Shown here: in pieces, positions 18,386 through 27,639 of the stretch
Position numbering within the stretch: the stretch's first letter is position 1
How the letters are laid out: each line of letters opens with the position of its first letter
Source: Citrobacter freundii
Lineage (GTDB): Bacteria; Pseudomonadota; Gammaproteobacteria; Enterobacterales; Enterobacteriaceae
Reading direction: 5' to 3'
Assembly: GCF_011077955.1 (NCBI RefSeq)
Contig: NZ_JAALBX010000004.1
Coordinates: 1-64,000, forward strand
Length of the DNA stretch: 64,000 nt
Translations under genes and position numbers: made by a program
Notes under the pieces: generated by a model
Told to the model about the DNA's origin: nothing
Databases searched by the model: none
The model's input: only the letters and a program-made list of their open reading frames with translations

Positions 18386-19924
18386 TTACTTAATATCCGC
18401 TTCGTCGAAGCTAAAGCCCGTGTCCGGCATCATGTCGAACCCGGTGAGCGTTTTACTGTGGGCAGATACCAGTTTTTCTACCACCAGCGGCACCCACGGC
18501 GACTCTTTCCAGATGGTTTCCTGAGCCTTTTTATACAGCGCTTCTTTTTGCGCGTTATCGTTGGTTTTCAACGCCGCAGCCAGATCGCGGTCAACCTCAG
18601 GATTGCCATAGAAGGCGGTATTAAACAGGGTTGGCGGCCAGTTCTGCGAGGCAAACAGCGGCGACAGCGCCCAGTCAGCTTCGCCTGTAGAGGCGGACCA
18701 GCCGGTATAGAACATTCTCACACCGCTCTCTTTTTGCCCTTTACCTTCCACTTGCGCCGCGCGCTGCCCGGCATCCATGGCGGTGAGTTTCACTTTTACG
18801 CCCACCTGCGCCAACTGCTGCTGGGTAAATTGCAGAACTTTTTGCGCGGTACTGTGGTTATGAGACGACCACAGAGTAGTTTCAAAGCCGTTCGGGTAAC
18901 CGGCCTCTTTCAACAATTGGCGCGCTTTAGCCGGATCGTAAGGCCAGGGCGTGAACTGTTCTGAGAAGGCTATAGCGGGCGGCACGACCCCCGTCGCAGG
19001 CGTGGCGAAACCGGCGAAAGCGACTTTTACCAGCGCATCACGGTTGATGGCGTAATTGATGGCTTCACGCACTTTTGGGTTGTCGAACGGCTTTTGCGTG
19101 ACGTTCATGCTGATGTAGCGCTGCATGATTGACGGGGTGGTCACCAGATCCAGTTTGGCGTTTTTTTGCAGCACGGCGGCCTGTTCGTAAGGGATCGGGA
19201 ACGCAAACTGCGCCTCGCCGGTTTGCAGCATCGCCGCACGGGTGTTGTTATCCACCACCGGTCGCCAGGTAATGGTATCGAGCTTCGGCAGGCCAGGTTG
19301 CCAATAATTCGCGTTCTTTTTCACTTTCACGAAATCGGTTTGATTCCAGGTTTCCAGCGTGTATGGCCCTGTCCCCACTGGATGAAAGCCAATCTCTTTA
19401 CCATATTTCTCCAGCGCCGCCGGAGAAATCATCGCGCTTGCCGGATGGGCCAGAATGTTAATAAAGGCTGAAAACGGCTGCTTTAAGGTGATTTTCACCG
19501 TCGCCGGGTCTACTGCTTCGGTACTGGCGATATTTTTATACAGGTTGTAGCGCTTGAGTTTGTTGTCGGGATTGCTGGCGCGATCGAGGTTCACTTTCAC
19601 GGCGCTGGCGTTGAAATCGCTGCCGTCCTGGAATTTCACGCCTTCGCGCAATTTGATGGTATACACCAGTCCGTCATCCGACACGGTATAGCTTTCCGCC
19701 AGTACGTTTTTCACTTTCATGTCTTTATCAAGGCCAAACAGCCCCTGATAAAACGATTTGGCGACCTGCTGCGACAGGGTGTCATTGGCATCATACGGAT
19801 CGAGAGTGGTGAAATTCGACGCCACCGCGACAGTGACATCCTTCGCGGCAAACGCAGAGCCGGCAAACAGCGCCGCGCTGACGCTGGCGGCGACCAGTAA
19901 CTTACGGGTGATTGCTTGTGTCAT
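18386..19924 (-). CDS. gsiB: Glutathione-binding periplasmic protein GsiB
   Basis: Solute-binding protein of 512 residues (SBP family 5). A signal peptide [20 protein letters not shown] ends at SAFA|AKD. The family signature follows ([35 protein letters not shown]). It captures glutathione in the periplasm and delivers it to GsiCD. 43 bases separate it from gsiC and 39 from gsiA. Confidence 0.94.
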   Translation of the reverse strand: MTQAITRKLLVAASVSAALFAGSAFAAKDVTVAVASNFTTLDPYDANDTLSQQVAKSFYQGLFGLDKDMKVKNVLAESYTVSDDGLVYTIKLREGVKFQDGSDFNASAVKVNLDRASNPDNKLKRYNLYKNIASTEAVDPATVKITLKQPFSAFINILAHPASAMISPAALEKYGKEIGFHPVGTGPYTLETWNQTDFVKVKKNANYWQPGLPKLDTITWRPVVDNNTRAAMLQTGEAQFAFPIPYEQAAVLQKNAKLDLVTTPSIMQRYISMNVTQKPFDNPKVREAINYAINRDALVKVAFAGFATPATGVVPPAIAFSEQFTPWPYDPAKARQLLKEAGYPNGFETTLWSSHNHSTAQKVLQFTQQQLAQVGVKVKLTAMDAGQRAAQVEGKGQKESGVRMFYTGWSASTGEADWALSPLFASQNWPPTLFNTAFYGNPEVDRDLAAALKTNDNAQKEALYKKAQETIWKESPWVPLVVEKLVSAHSKTLTGFDMMPDTGFSFDEADIK

Positions 19925-19963
19925 AGTATTTCCTCAATTATCCCTGCATTTTTATTGTTGGAT

Positions 19964-21820
19964 TTACATGTGGCCAATGGTGTGCCGCGCCACAAAGTGG
20001 TCAGGCCCAACCGGCACCAGCGGGGCAACAAATGGCGTATCTCCGCGATTGCGGGTGGCGCTTGGAATTTCATCCGACAGCAACACCGTCTGGCGTCGCC
20101 GGTGCGTCGGGTCGGCAACCGGCACCGCCGCCATCAGTTTGCGCGTGTAAGGATGCTGCGGATTTTCAAACACCGCCTGACGCGGGCCGATTTCTACGAT
20201 TTGCCCCAGATACATCACCGCCACGCGGTGGCTGATGCGCTCTACCACCGCCATATCGTGAGAAATAAACAAAAACGCGATGCCGAATTCACGCTGCAAA
20301 TCGAGCAGCAAATTAATGATTTGCGCGCGGATAGACACATCAAGCGCGGATACCGACTCATCAGCAATGACCACTTTGGGATTCAGGGCCAGCGCGCGGG
20401 CAATACAAATACGCTGACGCTGGCCGCCAGAAAACTCATGCGGATATCGCCAGGCGTGCTCGGGCTTCAGCCCGACGCGCTCCAAAAGCCAGGCCACCCG
20501 CTGCTCGGCGGCTTCCCCTTCCAGCATGCGATGCACCCTGAGCGGCTCCATAATCGAATAGCCCACCGTGAGACGCGGATCGAGTGACGCATACGGATCC
20601 TGGAAGATAAACTGAATATCCCGGCGTACCGGCTGCATCGCCGACGGCGATAATTGGTCGATCCGCTTCCCTTCAAAGGTGATGCTGCCGGAGTCGCTCT
20701 CAACGAGACGCAACAATGAGCGCCCGATGGTGGATTTCCCGCAACCGGACTCGCCCACCAGCGCCAGGGTTTCGCCCGGCCATAAATCAAAACTCACCTG
20801 TTCCACCGCATGGACTTCCCGGGTGACGCGATTAAAAATCCCGCTGCGTACCGGGAAACGGGTAACTAAATCGCGCACCTGCAATATCGGACCGTCGTCG
20901 GTGATCACTGTGTCCCGCGCGGGACGTTTTTCGTCACCCGCGGCGTCGTTGAGCAACGGGAATTTAAGCGGCAACGGATGGCCTTTCATCGACCCCAGGC
21001 GCGGCACCGCCGCCAGCAGCGCTTTGGTATAAGGATGCTGTGGTTGGGTGAAAATCTCTTTAACCGGCGCGGTTTCCACAACGTTACCCTGATGCATCAC
21101 CAGCACCCGATCCGCCAGATCCGCCACCACGCCCATATCGTGGGTAATGAAAATCACCCCCATGGACATCTCCTGTTGCAGCACACGGATCAGTTGCAGG
21201 ATTTGCGCCTGAATGGTCACATCAAGCGCTGTGGTAGGCTCATCGGCAATCAGTACCGCCGGTTTGCAGGAAAGCGCCATGGCAATCATCACCCGCTGGC
21301 GCATTCCTCCCGAAAGTTGATGCGGATAGCGGGACAAAATTGCCTGGGCTTCAGGAATACGCACCAGATCCAGCATCCGTTTCGCTTCAGCCAGCGCGCT
21401 TTTATGGCTCAATCCCTGGTGTAAACGAATGGATTCGGCGATCTGTTCCCCCACCGGAAAGACCGGATTCAGGGACGTCATCGGCTCCTGGAATATCATC
21501 GCGATATCCGCGCCGCGCACATCGCGCATCCGACCGGCGCTGGCAGTAGCAAGGTTGAGGATAGCGCCGTTACGCCGCCGCAGCAGCATCGGCCCGCTGT
21601 TCACCTCGCCGCCCGCTTGTTCAATCAGCCGCATCAACGCCAGCGCCGTCACCGATTTTCCGGAACCGGATTCGCCGACAATGGCCAGCGTTTCACCCCG
21701 TTGCAGTGAAAAATTAAGCTGACTGACCGCCTGCGTGACCCTTTGCTCCTGGCGAAAAGCAATGTTCAAATCCTGTACCGACAGCACAAGGTTGTCTGCC
21801 AGCTGTTCACTCTGTGACAC
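19964..21820 (-). CDS. gsiA: Glutathione ABC transporter ATPase GsiA
   Basis: Double ATP-binding protein of 618 residues. Both halves carry Walker A (GESGSGKS and GESGCGKS), a signature (LSGGMRQR and FSGGQRQR) and Walker B (ADEP and ADES), each followed by the oligopeptide-transporter C-terminal tail. The GTG start at 21820 has a perfect AGGAGG site 5 bases upstream and gives a length close to E. coli GsiA. It overlaps the end of iaaA by 14 bases, so iaaA and gsiABCD form one operon. Confidence 0.93.
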   Translation of the reverse strand: MSQSEQLADNLVLSVQDLNIAFRQEQRVTQAVSQLNFSLQRGETLAIVGESGSGKSVTALALMRLIEQAGGEVNSGPMLLRRRNGAILNLATASAGRMRDVRGADIAMIFQEPMTSLNPVFPVGEQIAESIRLHQGLSHKSALAEAKRMLDLVRIPEAQAILSRYPHQLSGGMRQRVMIAMALSCKPAVLIADEPTTALDVTIQAQILQLIRVLQQEMSMGVIFITHDMGVVADLADRVLVMHQGNVVETAPVKEIFTQPQHPYTKALLAAVPRLGSMKGHPLPLKFPLLNDAAGDEKRPARDTVITDDGPILQVRDLVTRFPVRSGIFNRVTREVHAVEQVSFDLWPGETLALVGESGCGKSTIGRSLLRLVESDSGSITFEGKRIDQLSPSAMQPVRRDIQFIFQDPYASLDPRLTVGYSIMEPLRVHRMLEGEAAEQRVAWLLERVGLKPEHAWRYPHEFSGGQRQRICIARALALNPKVVIADESVSALDVSIRAQIINLLLDLQREFGIAFLFISHDMAVVERISHRVAVMYLGQIVEIGPRQAVFENPQHPYTRKLMAAVPVADPTHRRRQTVLLSDEIPSATRNRGDTPFVAPLVPVGPDHFVARHTIGHM

Positions 21821-22769
21821 CAGGGCCTCCTGATTCAGGATAAATGCCAACTGTGGGCGCGTCGCCAACATAGCCATATCCACGGTACATGCCTTCGCTG
21901 TTAAACGGCATCGCCACATTGCCTTCACGGTCAATCGCAATCAGCCCGCCGCTGCCGCCGAGCGCCGGGATTTTCTCCATCACCACCCGCTCCGCCGCTT
22001 GCGGCAAACTCAGTTCGGCGTATTCCATCAACGCCGCGATATCATAGGCGGCAAGGGCGCGGATAAACACTTCGCCAGTGCCGGTACAAGAGACGGCGAC
22101 GCTGGCGTTATTGGCATAGCAACCCGCGCCGGGTAGCGGCGAATCACCGACCCGCCCCGGTAATTTATTGGTCATTCCGCCCGTTGAGGTGGCCGCCGCA
22201 AGATTGCCGTGACGGTCAAGCGCCACCGCGCCAACGGTGCCCATTTTGCGCGTTTCATCAAGCGGCGCACTGTGATCGAGCTGCACAGCATCCTGGGCCA
22301 GCGCTTGCTGCAATTGCAGGAGCCGCTCAGGCGTAGAAAAACATTCCGGCGAAACGCGCTCAAGGCCGTTCTGACAGGCAAAGGCTTCTGCCCCTTCACC
22401 GATTAACAGGACATGAGGACTTTTTTCCAGCACCAGACGCGCCGCCAGCACCGGATTACGGATATGGCTGACTCCCGCCACGGCGCCTGCCTTTAAGGTA
22501 TGGCCCTCCATGACACAGGCGTCCAGTTCATGGGTGGCATCGCGGGTAAACACAGCCCCTATTCCGGCGTTAAACAGCGGGCACTCTTCTAACAGACGTA
22601 CCGCTTCCGTTACCGCATCCAGCGCGCTGCCACCCGCTTCCAGAATCGCCTGCCCGGCTTCAATAACCGCGCTTAACGCGTCGATATAGCGCTTTTCCTG
22701 CTGTGCTGTAAGGCTCGCTCTGCTAACCGCGCCCGCGCCGCCATGAATGGCAATAACCGCTTTTCCCAT
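21807..22769 (-). CDS. iaaA: Isoaspartyl peptidase/L-asparaginase IaaA
   Basis: N-terminal nucleophile hydrolase of 320 residues that cleaves itself before the Thr of [11 protein letters not shown] to form alpha and beta chains. It hydrolyses isoaspartyl dipeptides and asparagine. Substrate residues lie in [15 protein letters not shown] and SCTGTGE. Start [13 protein letters not shown] agrees with E. coli and has an AAGAGA site; a start seven codons earlier is possible. It leads the operon with the glutathione importer. Confidence 0.93.
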   Translation of the reverse strand: MGKAVIAIHGGAGAVSRASLTAQQEKRYIDALSAVIEAGQAILEAGGSALDAVTEAVRLLEECPLFNAGIGAVFTRDATHELDACVMEGHTLKAGAVAGVSHIRNPVLAARLVLEKSPHVLLIGEGAEAFACQNGLERVSPECFSTPERLLQLQQALAQDAVQLDHSAPLDETRKMGTVGAVALDRHGNLAAATSTGGMTNKLPGRVGDSPLPGAGCYANNASVAVSCTGTGEVFIRALAAYDIAALMEYAELSLPQAAERVVMEKIPALGGSGGLIAIDREGNVAMPFNSEGMYRGYGYVGDAPTVGIYPESGGPGVTE

Positions 22770-22975
22770 TATCTCTTTATCCTGCATCAATAAGGTATTG
22801 CCACATTTTCTTTATAAATATCATTATTGTTACAATTTCTTCATATCAGATGTGAATATAGAAAGTGCCTGATGTGATGTAAAGCCTCCCGACCCTTCTA
22901 CCTCAAGATAGGGCATCCCGCCGGAGTGCTATTTCTGACATAATGCACCCTTTATTTCCCGCCAGGAGAGAGCTC

Positions 22976-24208
22976 ATGGATTTTACCGCTGGACTGATGG
23001 CGCTTGAAGACGCCCTTGGACAGATGCTTAACCGTATTACGCCGCTGAGCGATACGGAAACCTTACCGCTGCAACAGGCTTTTGGCCGCGTGCTGGCGCG
23101 CGACGTGACCTCGCCGATGGACGTTCCCGGGTTCGATAATTCAGCAATGGACGGCTACGCGGTGCGCCTTGGCTCCCTGAAAGACGGCGCCGTGCTCCCG
23201 GTGGCGGGAAAAGCCTTCGCCGGTCAGCCTTTTCAGGGCGAATGGCCGCAAGACACCTGCATTCGCATCATGACCGGCGCGCCAGTTCCGGCAGGCTGCG
23301 AGGCGGTCATTATGCAAGAGGAAGCGCAGACCAGCGATGCGGGCGTGCGCTTCACTCACCCCGTACGCCCGGGGCAAAACATCCGCCTGCGCGGCGAAGA
23401 CATCGCGCTTAACGCGACGGTGCTTACCGCCGGGACCCGACTCACCGCGGGTGAATTACCGGTGCTGGCCTCGCTTGGCATCCCGACGGTCGAGGTGGTG
23501 CGCAAAATCAAGGTGGCGATTTTCTCAACCGGCGATGAGTTACAGCTTCCAGGTAAACCGCTCGGCGAGGGGCAAATTTACGACACCAACCGTCTCGCGG
23601 TACACATTATGCTGGAACAGCTTGGCTGCGAAGTCATAAACCTCGGCATTATCAAAGACGATCCCGATGCGCTTCGCGCGGCGTTTATTGACGCCAATCG
23701 CCAGGCGGACCTGGTGTTGAGTTCCGGCGGCGTCTCGGTCGGCGAAGCCGATTTCACCAAAACCCTGCTGGAAGAACTCGGCGAAATTACCTTCTGGAAA
23801 CTGGCGATCAAGCCCGGTAAACCCTTCGCGTTTGGGCGTCTGCCGGATAGCTGGTTCTGCGGCCTGCCGGGCAACCCGGTTTCTGCGGCACTGACCTTCT
23901 ATCAACTGGTTATTCCGTTACTGGCGAAACTCAGCGGGCAGCACTCCCCTGCGCTGCCGCAAACATTGCGTGTCCGCGCAGGCGGACGGTTTAAAAAAAC
24001 CCCGGGGCGGCTCGATTTCCAGCGCGGTATTTTGCAGCGTGGCGCGGACGGCATGCCGGAAGTCGTCTCCACCGGTCATCAGGGGTCGCATATTTTTAGC
24101 TCGTTCACTCAGGGCAACTGCTTTGTGGTGCTGGAGCGCGAACGCGGCAATGTCGAGGCCGGAGAATGGGTCGAGGTTCAGCCGTTCAATCATCTGTTCG
24201 GAGGCTAA
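22976..24208 (+). CDS. moeA: Molybdopterin molybdenumtransferase MoeA
   Basis: Enzyme of 410 residues that inserts molybdate into adenylylated molybdopterin. Motifs: [13 protein letters not shown] in domain [19 protein letters not shown], the MoCF_BD domain with [24 protein letters not shown] and KPGKPFAFG, and the final domain IV. The ATG at 22976 is preceded by AGGAGAG. It is divergent from iaaA and forms an operon with moeB. Confidence 0.95.
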   Translation: MDFTAGLMALEDALGQMLNRITPLSDTETLPLQQAFGRVLARDVTSPMDVPGFDNSAMDGYAVRLGSLKDGAVLPVAGKAFAGQPFQGEWPQDTCIRIMTGAPVPAGCEAVIMQEEAQTSDAGVRFTHPVRPGQNIRLRGEDIALNATVLTAGTRLTAGELPVLASLGIPTVEVVRKIKVAIFSTGDELQLPGKPLGEGQIYDTNRLAVHIMLEQLGCEVINLGIIKDDPDALRAAFIDANRQADLVLSSGGVSVGEADFTKTLLEELGEITFWKLAIKPGKPFAFGRLPDSWFCGLPGNPVSAALTFYQLVIPLLAKLSGQHSPALPQTLRVRAGGRFKKTPGRLDFQRGILQRGADGMPEVVSTGHQGSHIFSSFTQGNCFVVLERERGNVEAGEWVEVQPFNHLFGG

Positions 24209-24210
24209 GA

Positions 24211-24960
24211 ATGGAGCAGCTCACCGACCAGGAAATGATGCGTTACAACCGTCAGATTGTGCTGCGCGGGTTCGATTTTGAAGGCCAGGAGCGCCTGAAA
24301 GCCGCGCGGGTATTGATTGTCGGTCTGGGTGGGCTCGGCTGCGCGGCCAGTCAATATCTGGCGGCGGCAGGCGTCGGGCAGCTTACGCTGCTTGATTTCG
24401 ATACGGTGTCGGTGTCGAACCTGCAACGCCAGATACTGCATCGTGATGCCACGGTAGGCCAACTTAAAGTGGCATCGGCGCGCGACCAGTTAGCGGCCAT
24501 CAATCCGGCCGCCGCTATCGTCACTATCGCGAGCCTGCTTGAAGATGCCGCCATGGCGGAGCAGATAGCCGCGCACGATTTGGTGCTGGACTGCACCGAT
24601 AATGTCGAGGTGCGCAATCAGCTCAACCGGCTGGCCTTCGCCCATAAAATCCCGCTGGTTTCCGGCGCGGCTATTCGCATGGAAGGACAGATAACGGTCT
24701 TCACCTGGGGCGATGATGAGCCCTGTTACCGCTGTTTAAGCCGCTTGTTTGGCGACAGCGCGCTGAGCTGTGTGGAAGCGGGCGTGATGGCGCCGCTGGT
24801 GGGCGTGATTGGCGCGATGCAAGCCATGGAAGGGATAAAAATCCTCGCGCAGTACGGCAAAAGCGCAGCGGGAAAAATCGTTATGTATGACGCCATGACC
24901 TGCCAGTTCCGCGAAATGAAACTGGCGCGTAATCCTCACTGCGAGGTGTGCGGTCACTGA
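24211..24960 (+). CDS. moeB: Molybdopterin-synthase adenylyltransferase MoeB
   Basis: E1-like enzyme of 249 residues that adenylates the C terminus of MoaD in molybdopterin synthesis. The nucleotide site is VGLGGLGCAASQYLA, with the arginine finger in FDTVSVSNLQRQ and catalytic Asp in DCTDN. Zinc cysteines are CYRC and CEVC. It starts 2 bases after moeA stops. It ends in a 7-base overlap with the convergent lacI-type gene; the E. coli gene order stops here. Confidence 0.95.
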   Translation: MEQLTDQEMMRYNRQIVLRGFDFEGQERLKAARVLIVGLGGLGCAASQYLAAAGVGQLTLLDFDTVSVSNLQRQILHRDATVGQLKVASARDQLAAINPAAAIVTIASLLEDAAMAEQIAAHDLVLDCTDNVEVRNQLNRLAFAHKIPLVSGAAIRMEGQITVFTWGDDEPCYRCLSRLFGDSALSCVEAGVMAPLVGVIGAMQAMEGIKILAQYGKSAAGKIVMYDAMTCQFREMKLARNPHCEVCGH

Positions 24961-26027
24961 TCGTCATACAGGCCGTTGTGCCGTACCCCGGGGGCGCTTT
25001 TGCCGCTGCGGATACGGCGCACCGACTCTCTTACTACCAGGGTGCCGTTCAGTAACAGGGTCCCGCAGGTAGAATGAGGGCGAATCAGCCGCTGTTGGAG
25101 CATTAATACCGCCTCTTCCCCTAATTCATCGCGCGGCACGTGCATCGCCGTCAGTGGCACATCCTGAATCGCCGCCAGATTAAAGGCGTCAATGCTCATT
25201 ACCGACACATCCTGCGGCACCCGTAAACCGGCCTTTTGTAGCGCCGTTACCGCGCCTGCCGCCATAAAATCCCCGCCTGCCAGAATCGCGCTCGGCAGCG
25301 GCCCGCTTTTCTCTGCCAGAAAGCGGCTTATTAACGCCTCACTCTCACGCGCGCTGAAACCGTCCGCCACAATCAGGTGTCGCGTATCCTCAAAGGCTAA
25401 ATTACTGGCTTCCCAACCCGCTTTGATGCCTGCCAGTCGCCATTCCATCGTGTAACGCCGCAGGCATAACAGGTTGACGATATGCTTGTGGCCCATGTCA
25501 AACAGATACCGCGCCGCGGCTTCACCAATTAAACGATGATCCGGCGCAACGGCGGGCAGGCGCATTTTCACGTCGCGACAGTTAATCAGTACACAGGGTT
25601 TCCCTACGTCGGCGGCTAAATCGTGAATATGAGGACTGTCGATGCCAAGCAGGATGGCGGCTTCGGTGTCACTCTCATTCATGCGCGCCAGAAAAAGGTT
25701 AGCGTCACTGTCCTCTTCTTCCAGCGCGCAATAACGCAGCCGTACATCATGGGGGGCCAGCGCTTTGTTAATGCTCTGGACTACGCGGTAATAAAAGATA
25801 TCGGATCGTTCATCAAACGCCCGCTGTGGCGCGAACACCACCAGATTATTCAGCAGTAATCTCCCCGCCGCCATTTCATCCAGCACACCAAGTTGACGGG
25901 CGCAGGCCATCACCCGGGCACGCGCGGCCTCGCTGGTATTGGATTTCCCGGCAAGCACACGGGAAACGGTGCTGACAGAAAGGCCCGTTTGCTCGGCAAT
26001 ATGGGCGATTTTCAGGTTTCTGCTCAT
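24954..26027 (-). CDS. LacI-family regulator of the adjacent MFS-GH31 pair
   Basis: 357 residues. The helix-turn-helix and hinge are IAHIAEQTGLSVSTVSRVLAGKSNTSEAARARV; the rest is a periplasmic-binding-like sensor domain with ILAGGDFMAAGAVTALQKAGLRVPQDVSVMSIDAF, closing on the usual LacI C-terminal sheet. The ATG at 26027 places the helix-turn-helix in the usual position; an ATG nine codons upstream is possible. Divergent from the transporter-glycosidase pair, it most likely controls them in response to an oligosaccharide or its product. No E. coli K-12 counterpart stands at this place. Confidence 0.82.
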   Translation of the reverse strand: MSRNLKIAHIAEQTGLSVSTVSRVLAGKSNTSEAARARVMACARQLGVLDEMAAGRLLLNNLVVFAPQRAFDERSDIFYYRVVQSINKALAPHDVRLRYCALEEEDSDANLFLARMNESDTEAAILLGIDSPHIHDLAADVGKPCVLINCRDVKMRLPAVAPDHRLIGEAAARYLFDMGHKHIVNLLCLRRYTMEWRLAGIKAGWEASNLAFEDTRHLIVADGFSARESEALISRFLAEKSGPLPSAILAGGDFMAAGAVTALQKAGLRVPQDVSVMSIDAFNLAAIQDVPLTAMHVPRDELGEEAVLMLQQRLIRPHSTCGTLLLNGTLVVRESVRRIRSGKSAPGVRHNGLYDDQ

Positions 26028-26323
26028 TTTGTGATCCACATCCGATGGGGGCATGAAAATTTTTTCATAAAAGAAAACGCTTTAATTTCTGTAAGTTAAT
26101 TTACTTTACGTGGTTAACTGGCTTATTAATGAGAATACTTGCACAAATTCCGCTTTTTTCTCTCGCCGCGCAAAACTAGTCTCGATTTGGTCAACCAATA
26201 AAGCAGTATCACGACAAAATCCATGGTGTTTGCATGGGTAAATCTCGTTGCACGGAAGCAAGGGTTAACCCAATCCAAAAGCTGTCATACCAATTAATCG
26301 TATCAACGTTTTCTGGAGACATT
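26028..26323. promoter_or_regulatory. Divergent control region with two operator candidates
   Basis: 296 bases between the LacI gene and the transporter. AAAACGCTTT (26074-26083), centred on CG as LacI-family operators usually are, lies 46 bases before the regulator start. TTGGTCAACCAA (26187-26198), a near-perfect palindrome of the TGGTnnACCA type seen with hexuronate GntR regulators, lies 126 bases before the transporter start. Both are read by eye only. Confidence 0.4.
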
Positions 26324-27625
26324 ATGAGTCAGGGTGTGAACGAGGAAATCGCTGCCGGGAAAAGCCGGCGCGTGGTTAAAAACCTGCGCTGGTGGGTGCT
26401 GGTACTGTTTTTAATGGGGGTGACCGTCAATTACATCACCCGGAACTCTCTAGGGATCCTGGCCCCGGAACTGAAAGCCAGCATGGGCATCACCACCGAG
26501 CAGTATTCGTGGATTGTCGGCGCCTTCCAGCTCGCTTATACCGTTTTCCAGCCCATTTGCGGCTGGCTGATTGACGTTATCGGCTTAAAAATCGGCTTTT
26601 TAATCTGCGCCTCTGTCTGGGCGTTAACCTGTATTTTGCATGCCGGAGCCGGGAGTTGGCTGCACCTTGCTATTCTGCGCTTTGTCATGGGCGGCGCAGA
26701 GGCGGCGGCGACGCCTGCTAACGCCAAAACCCTTGGCGAATGGTTCCCGAAAAAGGAGCGTCCTGTCGCGGCAGGTTGGGCGGGCGTAGGGTTTTCAATC
26801 GGCGCGATGCTGGCGCCCCCGATTATTTATTTCGCTCACGCCTCTTTTGGCTGGCAGGGCGCGTTTATGTTTACCGGCGCGCTGGCGCTGCTGTGGGTAG
26901 CGTTATGGTGGCTTTTTTACCATAACCCGGAAAAACACCCCAATCTCAGCAAAGAGGAGCTGGCATACATTCAGCAGGATAATGAACCGCCTGCCGTTAA
27001 GCTGCCTTTCCTGACCGCGCTGAAAGTGGTTGGCAAAAATAAGCGTTTTTACGGCATCGCCATCCCGGCCTTTATGGCGGAACCGGCCTGGGCGGTGATG
27101 AGTTTTTGGGTGCCGCTGTATCTGGCTAAAGAGCACGGCATGGATTTAAAACAGATTGCCATGTTCGCCTGGCTGCCGTTTCTTGCCGCCGATCTGGGGA
27201 GCGTCGCGAGTGGTTATTTAACCCGTCTTTATACGCGCCTGTTTGGTTGCAGCCGGGTGAATTCCGTGGTGGCAAGCTCGGTTACCGGCGCCTTTTTAAT
27301 GGTATCGCTTGCCATCGTCGCCCTCACCCGCGATCCCTATATCACCATCATTCTGATTTCCATTGGCGGCTTCGGCCACCAGATAATCTCCTGCATGTTG
27401 AGCGCGCTGGTGGTGGAGTCCTTCGATAAAGGACAGATGGCGACCGTCAACGGGATGCGCGGATCCTGCGCCTGGATTGCCAGTTTCTTATTCTCGCTGC
27501 TTATCGGCGTGACCGCCGACACCATTGGTTTTAACCCGCTGTTTATCGCCATGGGCTTTTTCGATCTGATCGGGGCCTTTTTCCTGGTGGTATTTATTGC
27601 TGAACGCCGCGCACGTCGCGCCTGA
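26324..27625 (+). CDS. MFS transporter, ExuT-like anion:cation symporter family
   Basis: 433 residues with twelve predicted helices. The NYITRNSLGILAPEL segment in helix 1, GWLIDVIGLKIGFL after helix 2 and GGAEAAATPANAKTLGEWFPKKERPVAAG in the helix 4-5 region are typical of the ACS family that takes up hexuronates and related sugar acids. ATG at 26324 has a TGGAG site 6 bases upstream. It precedes a GH31 glycosidase by 14 bases, so it probably imports the oligosaccharide or glycoside that enzyme cleaves. Substrate unknown. Confidence 0.82.
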   Translation: MSQGVNEEIAAGKSRRVVKNLRWWVLVLFLMGVTVNYITRNSLGILAPELKASMGITTEQYSWIVGAFQLAYTVFQPICGWLIDVIGLKIGFLICASVWALTCILHAGAGSWLHLAILRFVMGGAEAAATPANAKTLGEWFPKKERPVAAGWAGVGFSIGAMLAPPIIYFAHASFGWQGAFMFTGALALLWVALWWLFYHNPEKHPNLSKEELAYIQQDNEPPAVKLPFLTALKVVGKNKRFYGIAIPAFMAEPAWAVMSFWVPLYLAKEHGMDLKQIAMFAWLPFLAADLGSVASGYLTRLYTRLFGCSRVNSVVASSVTGAFLMVSLAIVALTRDPYITIILISIGGFGHQIISCMLSALVVESFDKGQMATVNGMRGSCAWIASFLFSLLIGVTADTIGFNPLFIAMGFFDLIGAFFLVVFIAERRARRA

Positions 27626-27639
27626 ATCTAAGGGATAGT

